A DNA stretch of 64,000 nt from Prevotella melaninogenica (GTDB taxonomy: Bacteria; Bacteroidota; Bacteroidia; Bacteroidales; Bacteroidaceae), in contig NZ_CP072359.1 in assembly GCF_018128065.1 (NCBI RefSeq), positions 496,001 to 560,000 on the forward strand, written 5' to 3'. Shown in pieces: positions 25,973 through 36,900 of the stretch. The stretch's first letter is position 1. Every line of letters starts with the position of its first letter. Made by a program: the position numbers and the translations under genes. The notes beneath the pieces are model-generated. The model saw nothing but the letters and a program-made list of their open reading frames with translations, did not search any database and was not told the origin of the DNA.

Positions 25973-28900
25973 TTAACATTTTTGTGCCTTACCTATCACC
26001 TTATAAAAATTACGACCTGATACAGCATACAACTTTTCCAATTCTTTTTGAAGATATCCAGCTGTATTATCTTTAAAAGACCGTGTTGTTTTTCCAAATT
26101 CTTTCCTACTCATCTCTTTCATGATTACAAGAACTTCTTCATCTACTCCATTTGGAGTATCTATATGAAAGCCTTCATGTGCTAATGTACTTCTGAAATT
26201 ATATATTTGGTCCATTGATTTTTTAAAATGCCCATTAACAGTAGAGACTCTTATCCTATTATCATATGTTGTTATCGCTAATTCTCCCTCAGGATTCGAC
26301 TTCATTGATTTTACACCAATAGACTTAGCCTTACCTTCTAACCCAACTTCCTTAGCATAATGATACGTAATACGCATCATAGCACGTAAATTTCTCTTGA
26401 AATTATATTTAGATAATAAAACGTTACCAGAAGAAGTTCTTATGTAGATATTTTATCTTTTGATTTATCCGATCTAATGAACTTGCCACTAATGCTAAAA
26501 TAATCTGCACATCCATCACGATCAATTCTAACTATTGGATTACTATGACAAAAAACATATCCACTGACATTTGTATACTTTTCCATTAATGGGTCTACCC
26601 CCAACCACATGGAGATTTTGGGGTCCATGTACCTGGCTCCGTAATAGTACAGCCCCGTTTCTTCGTCAAGTTCCTTGCCATTGAACTTATACGGCATGTC
26701 CTCGCTACTACTATGCTCATCGACAAGTAGTTCACCATACGGGAGGTAGGCATCATACTGTGTAATGTTGGTATGGTCGTCTGTGATGTAAGACGTTGAG
26801 CCGAGGTGGTCACTATGATAGAAGAAGGTCTCCTCACGTGTTGTGTCGTTTGGAATATAGCCATATCCAGCCTGTGGATCATCAGGGTTGCTTGGGTCGT
26901 TCCAGCTTACAGGTGGACCAGGGTTGGTATTTGGTGTGGTGTTCGGCTTCGGAGTCTGAATCCAACCCTGTGGCACGTCGTGGTTGCCGAGTGTGTCAAT
27001 GATAGAGTTATATCCTCGTTTTGTATTCTCTGGGTCACCATACGCACCCTTCATTGTAGGTACACCTGGGGCAATGCCCTGCTGCTTGTAGTATGCCTCT
27101 TTCTGCTTCTGTATCTGATTCATACGCTCAGCATAGTCCTGCTGACCAGCCGTTACGTATGAGCCGTTGCGTCCGTAAACGTTGTTAAACAATCCTGTAC
27201 CGATACGGCTGGCGATTCGCTTGTCACCGATAAAGTAATGCTTCGTGAATCTATTCTTGTTAACAGAGAGGATACTTGCAGGGTAAAGCGTGAAGTTATC
27301 TGTCTCGTGGAAGGTGATACCCTGTGGTGCACCATTGATATACACACCCTCCATCGTACCGTAACTCTTCATGATGCGCTCACCGGCAGCATTATACGTA
27401 TATCGACTCGTCTTGCCGTTATCGCTTAAGACCATCAGTCGGTTGTCCTCGTCCCAGTACATCTCACGGGTAGTATTCGCCGAATCGTTCGTTACCAGTG
27501 TTGGATTACCGTTAGCATCATAGGTATAATGATCGTGACCAATCTGCGTTGGAGCCGTCGGATGGTTACTGTCCTCATACTTATAAGCGAAGTTATAAGA
27601 CTTAGCTGTTCGTTGAGTCCACCTTCTGCACCTTTGTGAGCGGTTCACTCATCCGTCCGAACGACATCACCATATCATACGAAGCACGCTTCGCCTTACC
27701 GTTTGCATGAATAAGACGGTTCAGCTCATCATACTCATACGTATGCGAACTCCTTCCTCCCAGCTTCGCCTTGTTGAGTTTCGTCAGCGACGTTGGGTTG
27801 GCGGCATTCGTAATACCGAGGATATTGTCCACAGCATCATAACGATACCTGTTTTCCATCACAGTCTGACCATCCGCTGTAAGGTTCATCGCCTGCAGAC
27901 GTTCACGCTGCTTGTCGTAGGTATAGGTAGTCTCCGTGCCGTTACCGAGTTTCGTATAGACCGTATGACCCTCTTTGTCGTAACCTATCCTATCAACAAT
28001 AACGCTCTGACGTCCCTGTTTATTGCTCGTAAGACGCTCAACCTGTCCGGCAGCATTGTAATGGTAGGTAACCACCTCGCCATCAGGATAAGTCATCGTC
28101 TGCACACGGTTCCAGCTATCATACGTAGCACCATAGACATAAGTCCTGATATCCGCCACGCTCGCCATGACTGTACGGACGGTCTTTGTCACCTCACCCT
28201 GTCGACCGTAGTAGTAGGCTTCACCGCCACTCGCATCCTCTACGAGGGCAAGACGACTGGCACGGTTATACTTATCGCCAGCCTTACCATAGGTATAAGT
28301 AACACGGTTGAAGAGATTTTCTGGATAAAGCACCTCATGCAGTCGTTCGAAGTCGTAGGTGTAAGAGATGTAACCCTTGTCAGATATCGACTTCCTAAGC
28401 TCTGCCGTGAGTTTCGTCAGGAGGTTACCTGCCGCATCATAGGTCATATCCGTTTCACCAGCATCAGGATGGTTCACCATCAGTTTGCGACCAAGTAGGT
28501 CGTAGGCATACTTCGTCTCCCTACCGTTAGGATGCTGAACCGTCATCACCTGACCGACAGGGTCATAGCTGTACTTCACCGTGATATCCTCACCACGGGC
28601 ATGCTGCACCGTCTCCCGGTTACGCCCCTTGGCATCGGTATAGCTCTCCGCATGTCGTCCCAGTGCATCCGTGACCGTTGTCTGAAGCATCGGTTCACCG
28701 TCATGGCTACCGATACTGTAGGCTGTGCGTGTCACACTGCCGTCAGCAAGCGTAACACTCATGGTACGGTCGTGCGCATCATACTCTGTCTTTGCCTGCA
28801 AATCACCTGTAGCATGGTTGTAAGTGCCAATATTACCATGGCTCTCCGTCATTGGGTAATAAGCCGCAATATTACGTCCAAAAGCATCGATGACAGCCCT

Positions 28901-29819
28901 TCCACTGACGATGGAGACTTTCTGATTGCTGCCACCAGACCACACCACACCCGTCTGCTTCGTCTGGACGGCACGCATCAGCGAGTCGGCAAAGGTATAG
29001 GTATCTATGTTGCCTTCCTTAGAATAATGAATGGTATGTGCCTTACGCTCTGCAGGGAAGTACTCAAAGCGGATAGTAAACGGCTGACCGCTCTCTATCT
29101 CATACGGAACACGGATTGTCATCTGTCTGCCCAGTGCATCGTAGGTGTATTCCATCTTCTGTCCGTTAAGGTCAGTCGTTACAGACGGAGCATTCCAAAG
29201 ACCATCATAAGCCGTGCTGGAGCTATAGCCGTAGGCATCCTTGACACTTGTCACAAGACTATGATAGCGGTCATCATAGGTATAAGCATAGAACATACGC
29301 TGATGATTGTAGTTCTCTGGCTTCGTCATGCGTGTGATGTTACCATAGCCATCGTAAGTCATGTTATAGACTGATGGCTTTGGGTGCGTTGCTGAGCGTT
29401 ATCTCGGTAATCTCGCCGTTCTGGTTCACCTCGGTGGAACGCTCACGGTAGGTCTTGCCCGCACTGCTTACCACGATGCGGCTTGGTACACTGACGATGT
29501 ACTTATCAGAGAGGTTGTGATAGTCGATCTTGGCATCGAGCGTTTCACCTGCTGCCGTCTCCTTATAGGTCACGAGGTTACCGAAGTTATCATAGGCGTT
29601 CTCAACCTTGGTGATCAGACTGTCGCCGCTTTGCTCGTCGAAGTTGGACTGGCTGAGGGCGGAAAGTGCCGGGAAGAGAATCTCGATGTTATCGTGATGG
29701 GCACCGACTGTACCTACGGCTTTACGAGTATCCTTTACATCAATGAGCTTATAGGAATAGATGCCTCTCTGTAGCTTCTTGCCGGAATTAATTCCTATTT
29801 CGTTGAGGGAAATACTCAT
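25973..29819 (-). pseudogene. RHS-C: RHS repeat protein with HExxH protease tip, three frameshifts
   Basis: The continuous pieces are 29819-29364 (N-terminal RHS part), 29362-27602 and 27648-26440 (YD-repeat core ending RFDP-like RIDRDG), and 26380-25973 (tip). The breaks are one extra A near 29370, a two-base loss near 27607, and one missing A near 26447, after which NIYIRTSSGNVLLSKYNFKR leads into the tip. The tip carries LAHEGFHIDTPNG, an HExxH zinc-protease motif. The core is nearly identical to RHS-A and RHS-D. It begins right after the immunity gene of RHS-B, without signal or N-terminal domains, so it looks like a stored, decaying cassette. Confidence 0.75.
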
Positions 29820-30451
29820 TCATACATTAATCTATCTTGATAAACTCTACAATTATTTTTCCATCTAAACCAATAACAACTTGGATTATTAAGAGCTTTT
29901 AGCTTTATCCAATCACCTTGAACATCAATAATATTAAAGGTCATATCCGATTTCTTAACTTTCTTAATTGATTTTCTGTCCAACGAATAAAGGCTATCCC
30001 CTAACTGTGGAGTATACCATAAACTCTGTAAAAAATTTCTTAGATCACAAGACCTGTGAATACTTTTTTTGTTTAATAATTTCCAAGTCCCACCAACCTC
30101 TACCTCCATATACTCTTTATTGAAGTCTCTACTAAATAAAGTTATAATAGACCAACTAGGGTAATATGAGACTATCTTTCCTTTTAGTTTCTCACAAACA
30201 GGGTCTCCTTCTTCATTTTTCTCAATTTTACAAAAAGGTGTCATATCTTGATTATACAAAATATATACACTATCTGTTGAAATAGCATTTCCCAGAGAGT
30301 CTTGATATAAACAGACAATGCTCAAGGTGTCTCTATATTGAGAAACTACTTTTGTTATTTCTTTCTTAGTATTAAGTGTCAGAGTACCACATCGCCCCAA
30401 AACTTGAGAGAGAGAGAGTACTATAAATGCAAGCAAAAAATATTTATTCAT
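29816..30451 (-). CDS. Candidate secreted immunity protein for RHS-B
   Basis: 211 aa with a signal peptide (MNKYFLLAFIVLSLSQVLGR) and a periplasm-type body with several Cys and Trp. It has no recognised family. Its start overlaps the stop of RHS-B by 8 bp, the tight coupling seen for toxin and immunity pairs. Periplasmic location suits protection from a murein peptidase tip. Its stop overlaps the start of the RHS-C fragment by 4 bp. Confidence 0.6.
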   Translation of the reverse strand: MNKYFLLAFIVLSLSQVLGRCGTLTLNTKKEITKVVSQYRDTLSIVCLYQDSLGNAISTDSVYILYNQDMTPFCKIEKNEEGDPVCEKLKGKIVSYYPSWSIITLFSRDFNKEYMEVEVGGTWKLLNKKSIHRSCDLRNFLQSLWYTPQLGDSLYSLDRKSIKKVKKSDMTFNIIDVQGDWIKLKALNNPSCYWFRWKNNCRVYQDRLMYE

Positions 30452-32480
30452 GATGATTTACTTTTGTCGTGACAACTACTTCATTTAGATTTCCACCATA
30501 ATACATGGTTGAAACATTTGGCCTAAATCCTTGAAGATGTAAATGATTATTATGAGCAGACGGAATCTTATGCTCTTTTGCTGACCAAGTATAAGGTAGT
30601 AATTTATGATTACCATATCGTTCAGAAACCATCATAGATTTCGTCTGAGCCCACCCATATTTATGCAAAGCCTTTACAAAGCGAATCTCTCTCTCTTCAT
30701 CAAACTGAGCATCGGACACAAGTCTCCTAGAGCCAGAATGATCTTTACTAAAATAACGAAGATCACCGTTAATTCCATTTTTATGTGAATGGCTAGGTGC
30801 TGGAGAAGAACCATCGGCGTTGCTAAAATGATTAACATAAACATCATTAGCACCAACATCTGATGTTGCTCCTATCAATGCTGCTAAAGCCAAAGGACTA
30901 ATATAATTTTCCTTTTCATTACCAGACTTAAATGTTATACGAGACTCTGCTCCCTCAAAATTAGAGAAAGAAACTTTGCCACTCATACCTATAAGATTAT
31001 GACTGTTATATTTATATGTTCCTACTTCTATAGTTTTTTGCCCATTCGTTATATAGAACGAATGTGTATTATCCTTAGTTCGAATAATAGCTATAGCTCC
31101 TGTCTTTACATTTGTAACATAATCATCTTCTCCGTTTGGGTCTATTCTAACTATTGGATTTGAGGAACAATAAACATAACTACCTAAATGAATATTTTTA
31201 TAACATTTTGGATCCACTCCATACCACAAGCTGGTGACAGGATTCATATACCTTGCACCGTAATAGTACAAGCCAGTCTCTTCATCGAACTGTTTGCCAT
31301 TGAACTTATATGGTAGTTCTTCACTGCTACTATGTTCGTCAACCAACAGCTCACCATACGGCAGGTAAGCATCATACTGTGTGATGTTGGCATGATCATC
31401 TGTAATATAAGACGTTGAGCCGAGGTGGTCACTGTGATAGAAGAAGGTCTCCTCTTTTGTGGTGTCGTTTGGAATGTAACCATAACCAGCCTGCGGGTCA
31501 TCAGGGTTGCTTGGGTCGTTCCAGCTTACAGGTGGACCAGGATTGGTATTCGGTGTAGTATTGGGGCGTGGAGTCTGAATCCAACCCTGTGGCACATCAT
31601 GGTTACCGAGTTCAGTGAGGACGGCATTATAACCAACACCCGTGTTCTCCGGATCACCATACGCACCCTTCTCTGTTGGTACACCAGGGGCTACACCCAC
31701 CTTCTTATAATACGCCTCTTTCTGTGTCTGAATCTGATTCATACGTTCTGCATAGTCCTGCTGACCAGCCGTTACGTATGAACCGTTGCGTCCATAAACG
31801 TTGTTAAACATACCCGTTCCTATCCTTGAAGCGATTCGTTTGTCACCAATGAAGTAATGCTTCGTGAATCTATTCTTGTTAACAGAGAGGATACTTGCAG
31901 GATAAAGCGTGAAGTTGTCCGTCTCGTGGAAGGTAATACCCTGTGGTGCACCATTGATATACACACCTTCCATCGTACCGTAACTCTTCATGATACGCTC
32001 ACCAGCAGCATTGTAAGTGTAACGACTCGTCTTGCCGTTATCAGAGAGTACCATCAGACGGTTGTCTTCATCCCAGTACATCTCACGGGTAGTATTCGTA
32101 GAGTCGTTCGTTACCAGCGTTGGATTACCATTAGCATCGTATGTGTAATGGTCGTGACCAATCTGTGTTGGAGCCGTCGGATGGTTACTGTCCTCATACT
32201 TATAAGCAAAGTTATAAGACTTGGCAGTCGTCGTTGAGTCCACTTTCTGCACCTTAGTGAGTGGCTCACTCATACGTCCGAACGACATCACCATATCATA
32301 TGATGCACGCTTTGCTTTACCGCTTGCATGAATAAGGCGGTTCAGCTCGTCATACTGATAGTTGTGGCTGAACGCACCGCCGAGCTTAGCCGGGTTGTGT
32401 TTGTTTATATCTTGAGGATTCACTACATTACTAATGCCGAGGATATTATCCACAGCATCATACTTGCAGTTGTTGTACAA
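30444..32480 (-). CDS. RHS-B: RHS C-terminal cassette with LAS-type murein peptidase tip
   Basis: 678 aa. It starts inside the YD-repeat core (KYDAVDNILGISNVVNPQDI), so it lacks the RHS N-terminus and resembles a displaced cassette. The core runs to the conserved PIVRIDPNGED. After that the tip (about 230 aa) is unique. It contains HSHKNGINGDLRYFSKD and HNNHLHLQGF, the H-x6-8-D and HxH metal motifs of LAS enzymes (MepA/VanY-like endopeptidases that cut murein cross-links). The tip ends in a short basic tail. It directly follows the immunity gene of RHS-A and overlaps its own immunity candidate. Recombination through the shared core could exchange it onto a full-length RHS. Confidence 0.75.
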   Translation of the reverse strand: MYNNCKYDAVDNILGISNVVNPQDINKHNPAKLGGAFSHNYQYDELNRLIHASGKAKRASYDMVMSFGRMSEPLTKVQKVDSTTTAKSYNFAYKYEDSNHPTAPTQIGHDHYTYDANGNPTLVTNDSTNTTREMYWDEDNRLMVLSDNGKTSRYTYNAAGERIMKSYGTMEGVYINGAPQGITFHETDNFTLYPASILSVNKNRFTKHYFIGDKRIASRIGTGMFNNVYGRNGSYVTAGQQDYAERMNQIQTQKEAYYKKVGVAPGVPTEKGAYGDPENTGVGYNAVLTELGNHDVPQGWIQTPRPNTTPNTNPGPPVSWNDPSNPDDPQAGYGYIPNDTTKEETFFYHSDHLGSTSYITDDHANITQYDAYLPYGELLVDEHSSSEELPYKFNGKQFDEETGLYYYGARYMNPVTSLWYGVDPKCYKNIHLGSYVYCSSNPIVRIDPNGEDDYVTNVKTGAIAIIRTKDNTHSFYITNGQKTIEVGTYKYNSHNLIGMSGKVSFSNFEGAESRITFKSGNEKENYISPLALAALIGATSDVGANDVYVNHFSNADGSSPAPSHSHKNGINGDLRYFSKDHSGSRRLVSDAQFDEEREIRFVKALHKYGWAQTKSMMVSERYGNHKLLPYTWSAKEHKIPSAHNNHLHLQGFRPNVSTMYYGGNLNEVVVTTKVNHHE

Positions 32481-32519
32481 CCTAACAATGCAAAAGGACC
32501 TTATATTTTTTTACTATTT

Positions 32520-32954
32520 TCAATTGGGGATAAATTCTTTAACAAAAGAGCTGTCCAAATCTTTAGTATCCATTTTAACCCTAATATATTCCATTTTATG
32601 CTTTTTTTCTCGGAAATTATCAAATAGCAGTTCACATGAATCCAAGGAATTGATAACTCCGATTGTTATACGATTATCTATATCTCTTAGATATAATGTA
32701 TCATTTATTATTTTATATCTAAAATACATAAGCGTATCTATTTTATTATCAACTATTGCTGTTGAGTCCTTATAGAATGTTAGTTGATTATAACATAAGG
32801 CACCACTCTCATCTTCTAAATGCCAACATCCCACTATTTGGTTAGAATCAATATAAGATTTAACACGATTACTGCAAGAATAAGCCAAGAAAAATATCCA
32901 TAATAACAATGCCATCAAAAATTTAAGTGGCGTGACCGAGATATGCTTTCCCAT
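32520..32954 (-). CDS. Candidate immunity lipoprotein for RHS-A
   Basis: 144 aa. A hydrophobic N-terminus (LKFLMALLLWIFFLAYSCSN) ends in a lipobox with Cys at about residue 27. The mature part has a lipocalin-like pattern (VGCWHLEDESGALCYNQLTF, then beta strands). The start lies 32 bp inside the end of RHS-A, so translation is coupled. A lipoprotein inhibitor would meet a metalloprotease toxin in the periplasm. The pairing rests on position. Confidence 0.65.
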   Translation of the reverse strand: MGKHISVTPLKFLMALLLWIFFLAYSCSNRVKSYIDSNQIVGCWHLEDESGALCYNQLTFYKDSTAIVDNKIDTLMYFRYKIINDTLYLRDIDNRITIGVINSLDSCELLFDNFREKKHKMEYIRVKMDTKDLDSSFVKEFIPN

Positions 32955-35900
32955 CCTTAAAATGTAATTTATTAATTTTTAAATTGTCAATATCTTCTTG
33001 TGTAACTTTTCTCTTTGCTGGATTCAGAGTTCCTCCGTTACGTGAATCAGGTTTTGCTTTCGGATTATACTGGTATTTAGGATCTACAAGAGTATTTCTT
33101 GGAGCCATTATTCCAGGTTGCCCTTTCTTTCGAAGATCCCTATCAGGATGTTTCAACCCTAATCCATGACCAAATTCATGCGCTTCCGTTGTTGTACCAG
33201 AGCCTTGAATATTATTATACTGAAATTCACCTCGGTTTCCTCCTATGTCGAAATTAGAAATACCTGGAATACTACCTTTGGTAGCATACTTAACAACTTC
33301 TATGTAATTTATTTCAGGATCAGTATTCTTCGCCATTTCCAACTTAAGTTCAGCTCGCTTTAATCCTAACCAGCCACTTACATCACGATATTCTCCCTTA
33401 ATTTTAAATATTACATTATAAGTGGTATTACCTAATTTTACTGTACCATGAGCCTCATTCCAACCATTCTGAATATCTGCAGCTGTCTGTGCTGCAATTG
33501 CAGCAGAAGCACATTCTCCATAAAAAACAAGAGTGGCACTTACTACTATTGTTTTAGAATGAGCATTTACAGTAACTTTTGCGGATTGCCCGTTAGGATC
33601 TATTAGAGTAATAGGATTAGAAAATGTATAGGTAAAAGGTGAACATCCTGGAACTTTTTCGATTTCAGGATCCACTCCATACCATAGACTTGTCATAGGA
33701 TTCATGTACCTTGCACCGTAATAGTACAAGCCGGTCTCTTCATCGAACTGTTTGCCATTGAACTTATATGGCAGTTCTTCACTGCTACTATGTTCGTCAA
33801 CTAACAGTTCACCGTATGGAAGGTAAGCATCATACTGGGTGATGTTGGCATGATCGTCTGTGATGTAAGACGTTGAACCGAGGTGGTCACTATGATAGAA
33901 GAAGGTTTCCTCTTTCGTTGTGTCATTAGGGATGTAGCCATAACCAGCCTGCGGGTCATCAGGGTTGCTTGGGTCGTTCCAGCTTACAGGTGGACCAGGG
34001 TTGGTATTTGGTGTGGTGTTGGGGCGTGGAGTCTGAATCCAGCCCTGTGGCACATCATGGTTACCAAGTTCTGTGAGAACGGCATTATAACCAACACCCG
34101 TGTTCTCCGGATCACCATACGCACCCTTCTCTGTAGGTACACCAGGGGCTACACCCACCTTCTTATAATACGCCTCTTTCTGTGTCTGAATCTGATTCAT
34201 ACGTTCTGCATAGTCCTGCTGACCAGCCGTTACGTATGAACCGTTGCGTCCATAGACGTTATTGAACAATCCTGTACCGATACGGCTGGCGATTCGTTTG
34301 TCACCAATGAAGTAATGCTTCGTGAATCTATTCTTGTTTACAGAGAGAATACTTGCAGGATAAAGCGTGAAGTTGTCTGTCTCGTGGAACGTGATGCCTT
34401 GTGGTGCACCGTTGATATACACACCTTCCATCGTACCGTAACTCTTCATGATACGTTCGCCAGTAGCGTTGTAAGTATAACGACTTGTCTTACCGTTGTC
34501 AGAGAGAACCATCAGACGGTTGTCTTCATCCCAGTACATCTCACGGGTAGTGTTCGTTGAGTCGTTCGTTACCAGTGTTGGATTACCATTAGCATCGTAT
34601 GTGTAATGGTCGTGACCAATCTGTGTTGGAGCCGTCGGGTGGTTACTGTCCTCGTACTTATAAGCAAAGTTATAAGACTTCGCAGTCGTCGTTGAGTCCA
34701 CCTTCTGCACCTTTGTCAGCGGTTCACTCATCCGTCCGAACGACATCACCATGTCATACGATGCACGCTTTGCCTTACCGTTTGCATGAATAAGACGGTT
34801 CAGCTCATCATACTCATACGTATGCGAACTCCTTCCTCCCAGCTTCGCCTTGTTGAGTTTCGTCAGCGACGTTGGGTTGGCAGCATTCGTAATACCGAGG
34901 ATATTATCCACAGCATCATAACGATATCTGTTTTCCATCACAGTCTGACCGTCCGCTGTAAGGTTCATCACCTGCAGACGTTCACGCTGCTTGTCGTAGG
35001 TATAGGTAGTCTCCGTGCCGTTACCGAGCTTCGTATAGACCGTATGACCCTCTTTGTCGTAACCTATCCTGTCAACAATAACGCTCTGACGTCCCTGTTT
35101 ATTGCTCGTAAGACTCTCAACCTGTCCTGCAGCATTGTAGTGATAAGTCACCACTTCACCGTCAGGATAAGTCATCGTCTGCACACGGTTCCAGCTGTCA
35201 TACGTAGCACCATAGACATAAGTCCTGATATCCGCCACGCTCGCCATGACCGTACGGACAGTCTTTGTCACCTCACCCTGTCTGCCGTAGTAGTAGACTT
35301 CACCGCCACTCGCATCCTCTACGAGGGCAAGACGACCGGCACGGTTGTACTTATCGCCAGCCTTACCATAGGTATAAGTAACACGGTTGAAGAGATTTTC
35401 GGGATAAAGCACCTCGTGAAGCCGTTCGAAGTCGTAGGTGTAAGAGATGTAACCCTTGTCAGATATCGACTTCCTAAGTTCTGCCGTGAGCTTCGTCAGG
35501 AGGTTGCCTGCCGCATCATAGGTCATATCCGTCTCACCTGCATCAGGATGGTTCACCATCAGTTTGCGACCAAGCAAGTCATAGGCATACTTCGTCTCCC
35601 TACCGTTAGGATGCTGAACTGTCATCACCTGACCGACAGGGTCATAGCTGTACTTCACCGTGATATCCTCACCACGAGCATGCTGCACCGTCTCCCGGTT
35701 ACGCCCCTTGGCATCGGTATAGCTCTCCGCATGTCGTCCCAGTGCATCCGTGACCGTTGTCTGAAGCATCGGTTCACCGTCATGACTACCGATACTGTAG
35801 GCTGTGCGTGTCACACTGCCGTCAGCAAGCGTAACACTCATGGTACGGTCGTGCGCATCATACTCTGTCTTTGCCTGCAGATCACCTGTAGCATGGTTGT

Positions 35901-36900
35901 AAGTACCAATATTACCATGGCTCTCCGTCATTGGATAATAAGCCGCAATATTACGTCCAAAGGCATCGATAACAGCCCTCCCACTGACGATGGAGACCTT
36001 TTGATTGCTGCCACCAGACCAGACCACACCTGTCTGTTTCGTCTGGACGGCACGCATCAGCGAGTCGGCAAAGGTGTAGGTATCTATGTTGCCTTCCTTA
36101 GAATAATGAATGGTATGTGCCTTACGTTCTGCAGGGAAGTACTCAAAGCGGATAGTAAACGGCTGACCGCTCTCTATCTCATACGGAGCACGGATAGTCC
36201 TCTGTCTGCCCAGTGCATCGTAGGTGTATTCCATCTTCTGCCCGTTAAGGTCGGTCGTTACGGCCGGAGCATTCCAAAGACCATCATAAGCCGTACTGGA
36301 GCTATAGCCGTAGGCATCCTTGACACTTGTCACAAGACTGTGATAGAGGTCATCATACGTATAAGCATAGAACATACGCTGATGGTTATAGTTCTCCGGC
36401 TTCGTCATGCGTGTGATGTTGCCATAGCCATCGTAAGTCATGTTATAGACAGAAGGCTTGTCACCGTTATGGAGCATGATTTCCGTTATCTCACCGTTGC
36501 CGTCTACCTTCGTTGAGCGTTCACGATAAATCTTACTACCACTGCTGACAGTGATATGGCTCGGGATACTGACGATATACTTGTCGGCAATCTTATGATA
36601 GTTAATGTTTGCCTCTAAGCTATAGGCTGTTGTAGTCTCCTTATATCCCTGTAGGTTACCATAGTCATCGTAAGTATTGCTGACAGCAACCGACAGACTG
36701 TCCCCACTGACTTCATCAAAGTTACTTTGAACGAGTGTCTTTAGGGCAGGGAAGACAACAGCATCTGTCGTATTATTACCAACGGCAAGTGTCTTCAGGT
36801 CGTAGTCATAGACAGCGCCCTGCAGTTTCTTTCCATCAGCGGTATAGAGATATTCACTCGTAACAAGTTCATGTGCATAGTAATCCCTGTTCTTACCATA
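32923..36900 (-). CDS. RHS-A: RHS repeat protein with metzincin-like protease tip, 5' end cut at the island junction
   Basis: The frame is open from the junction at about 36900 (YGKNRDYYAHELVTSEYLYT) to 32923, about 1325 codons; the first ATG inside it is at 36477. The YD-repeat core carries many copies of the TYDxxGN pattern and a final FNGKQFDEETGLYYYGARYM, PITLIDPNGQ boundary. The tip of about 230 aa holds HEFGHGLGLKH, a full HExxHxxGxxH metzincin zinc site, followed by GIMAP, a plausible Met-turn. RHS shells encapsulate and deliver such tips. The true N-terminus (signal or secretion domain) is missing because of the head-to-head joint. Confidence 0.82.
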   Translation of the reverse strand, partial: YGKNRDYYAHELVTSEYLYTADGKKLQGAVYDYDLKTLAVGNNTTDAVVFPALKTLVQSNFDEVSGDSLSVAVSNTYDDYGNLQGYKETTTAYSLEANINYHKIADKYIVSIPSHITVSSGSKIYRERSTKVDGNGEITEIMLHNGDKPSVYNMTYDGYGNITRMTKPENYNHQRMFYAYTYDDLYHSLVTSVKDAYGYSSSTAYDGLWNAPAVTTDLNGQKMEYTYDALGRQRTIRAPYEIESGQPFTIRFEYFPAERKAHTIHYSKEGNIDTYTFADSLMRAVQTKQTGVVWSGGSNQKVSIVSGRAVIDAFGRNIAAYYPMTESHGNIGTYNHATGDLQAKTEYDAHDRTMSVTLADGSVTRTAYSIGSHDGEPMLQTTVTDALGRHAESYTDAKGRNRETVQHARGEDITVKYSYDPVGQVMTVQHPNGRETKYAYDLLGRKLMVNHPDAGETDMTYDAAGNLLTKLTAELRKSISDKGYISYTYDFERLHEVLYPENLFNRVTYTYGKAGDKYNRAGRLALVEDASGGEVYYYGRQGEVTKTVRTVMASVADIRTYVYGATYDSWNRVQTMTYPDGEVVTYHYNAAGQVESLTSNKQGRQSVIVDRIGYDKEGHTVYTKLGNGTETTYTYDKQRERLQVMNLTADGQTVMENRYRYDAVDNILGITNAANPTSLTKLNKAKLGGRSSHTYEYDELNRLIHANGKAKRASYDMVMSFGRMSEPLTKVQKVDSTTTAKSYNFAYKYEDSNHPTAPTQIGHDHYTYDANGNPTLVTNDSTNTTREMYWDEDNRLMVLSDNGKTSRYTYNATGERIMKSYGTMEGVYINGAPQGITFHETDNFTLYPASILSVNKNRFTKHYFIGDKRIASRIGTGLFNNVYGRNGSYVTAGQQDYAERMNQIQTQKEAYYKKVGVAPGVPTEKGAYGDPENTGVGYNAVLTELGNHDVPQGWIQTPRPNTTPNTNPGPPVSWNDPSNPDDPQAGYGYIPNDTTKEETFFYHSDHLGSTSYITDDHANITQYDAYLPYGELLVDEHSSSEELPYKFNGKQFDEETGLYYYGARYMNPMTSLWYGVDPEIEKVPGCSPFTYTFSNPITLIDPNGQSAKVTVNAHSKTIVVSATLVFYGECASAAIAAQTAADIQNGWNEAHGTVKLGNTTYNVIFKIKGEYRDVSGWLGLKRAELKLEMAKNTDPEINYIEVVKYATKGSIPGISNFDIGGNRGEFQYNNIQGSGTTTEAHEFGHGLGLKHPDRDLRKKGQPGIMAPRNTLVDPKYQYNPKAKPDSRNGGTLNPAKRKVTQEDIDNLKINKLHFKDGKAYLGHAT

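Noticed and set aside
34786..36516. 576-codon open frame on the plus strand, and a similar 458-codon one at 36795-38171 on the minus strand
   Set aside because: Both are exact antisense shadows of the RHS core. The YD-repeat codon pattern keeps the opposite strand free of stops, and the same shadow recurs under every RHS copy. Their peptides are His/Arg/Val-rich with no domain.
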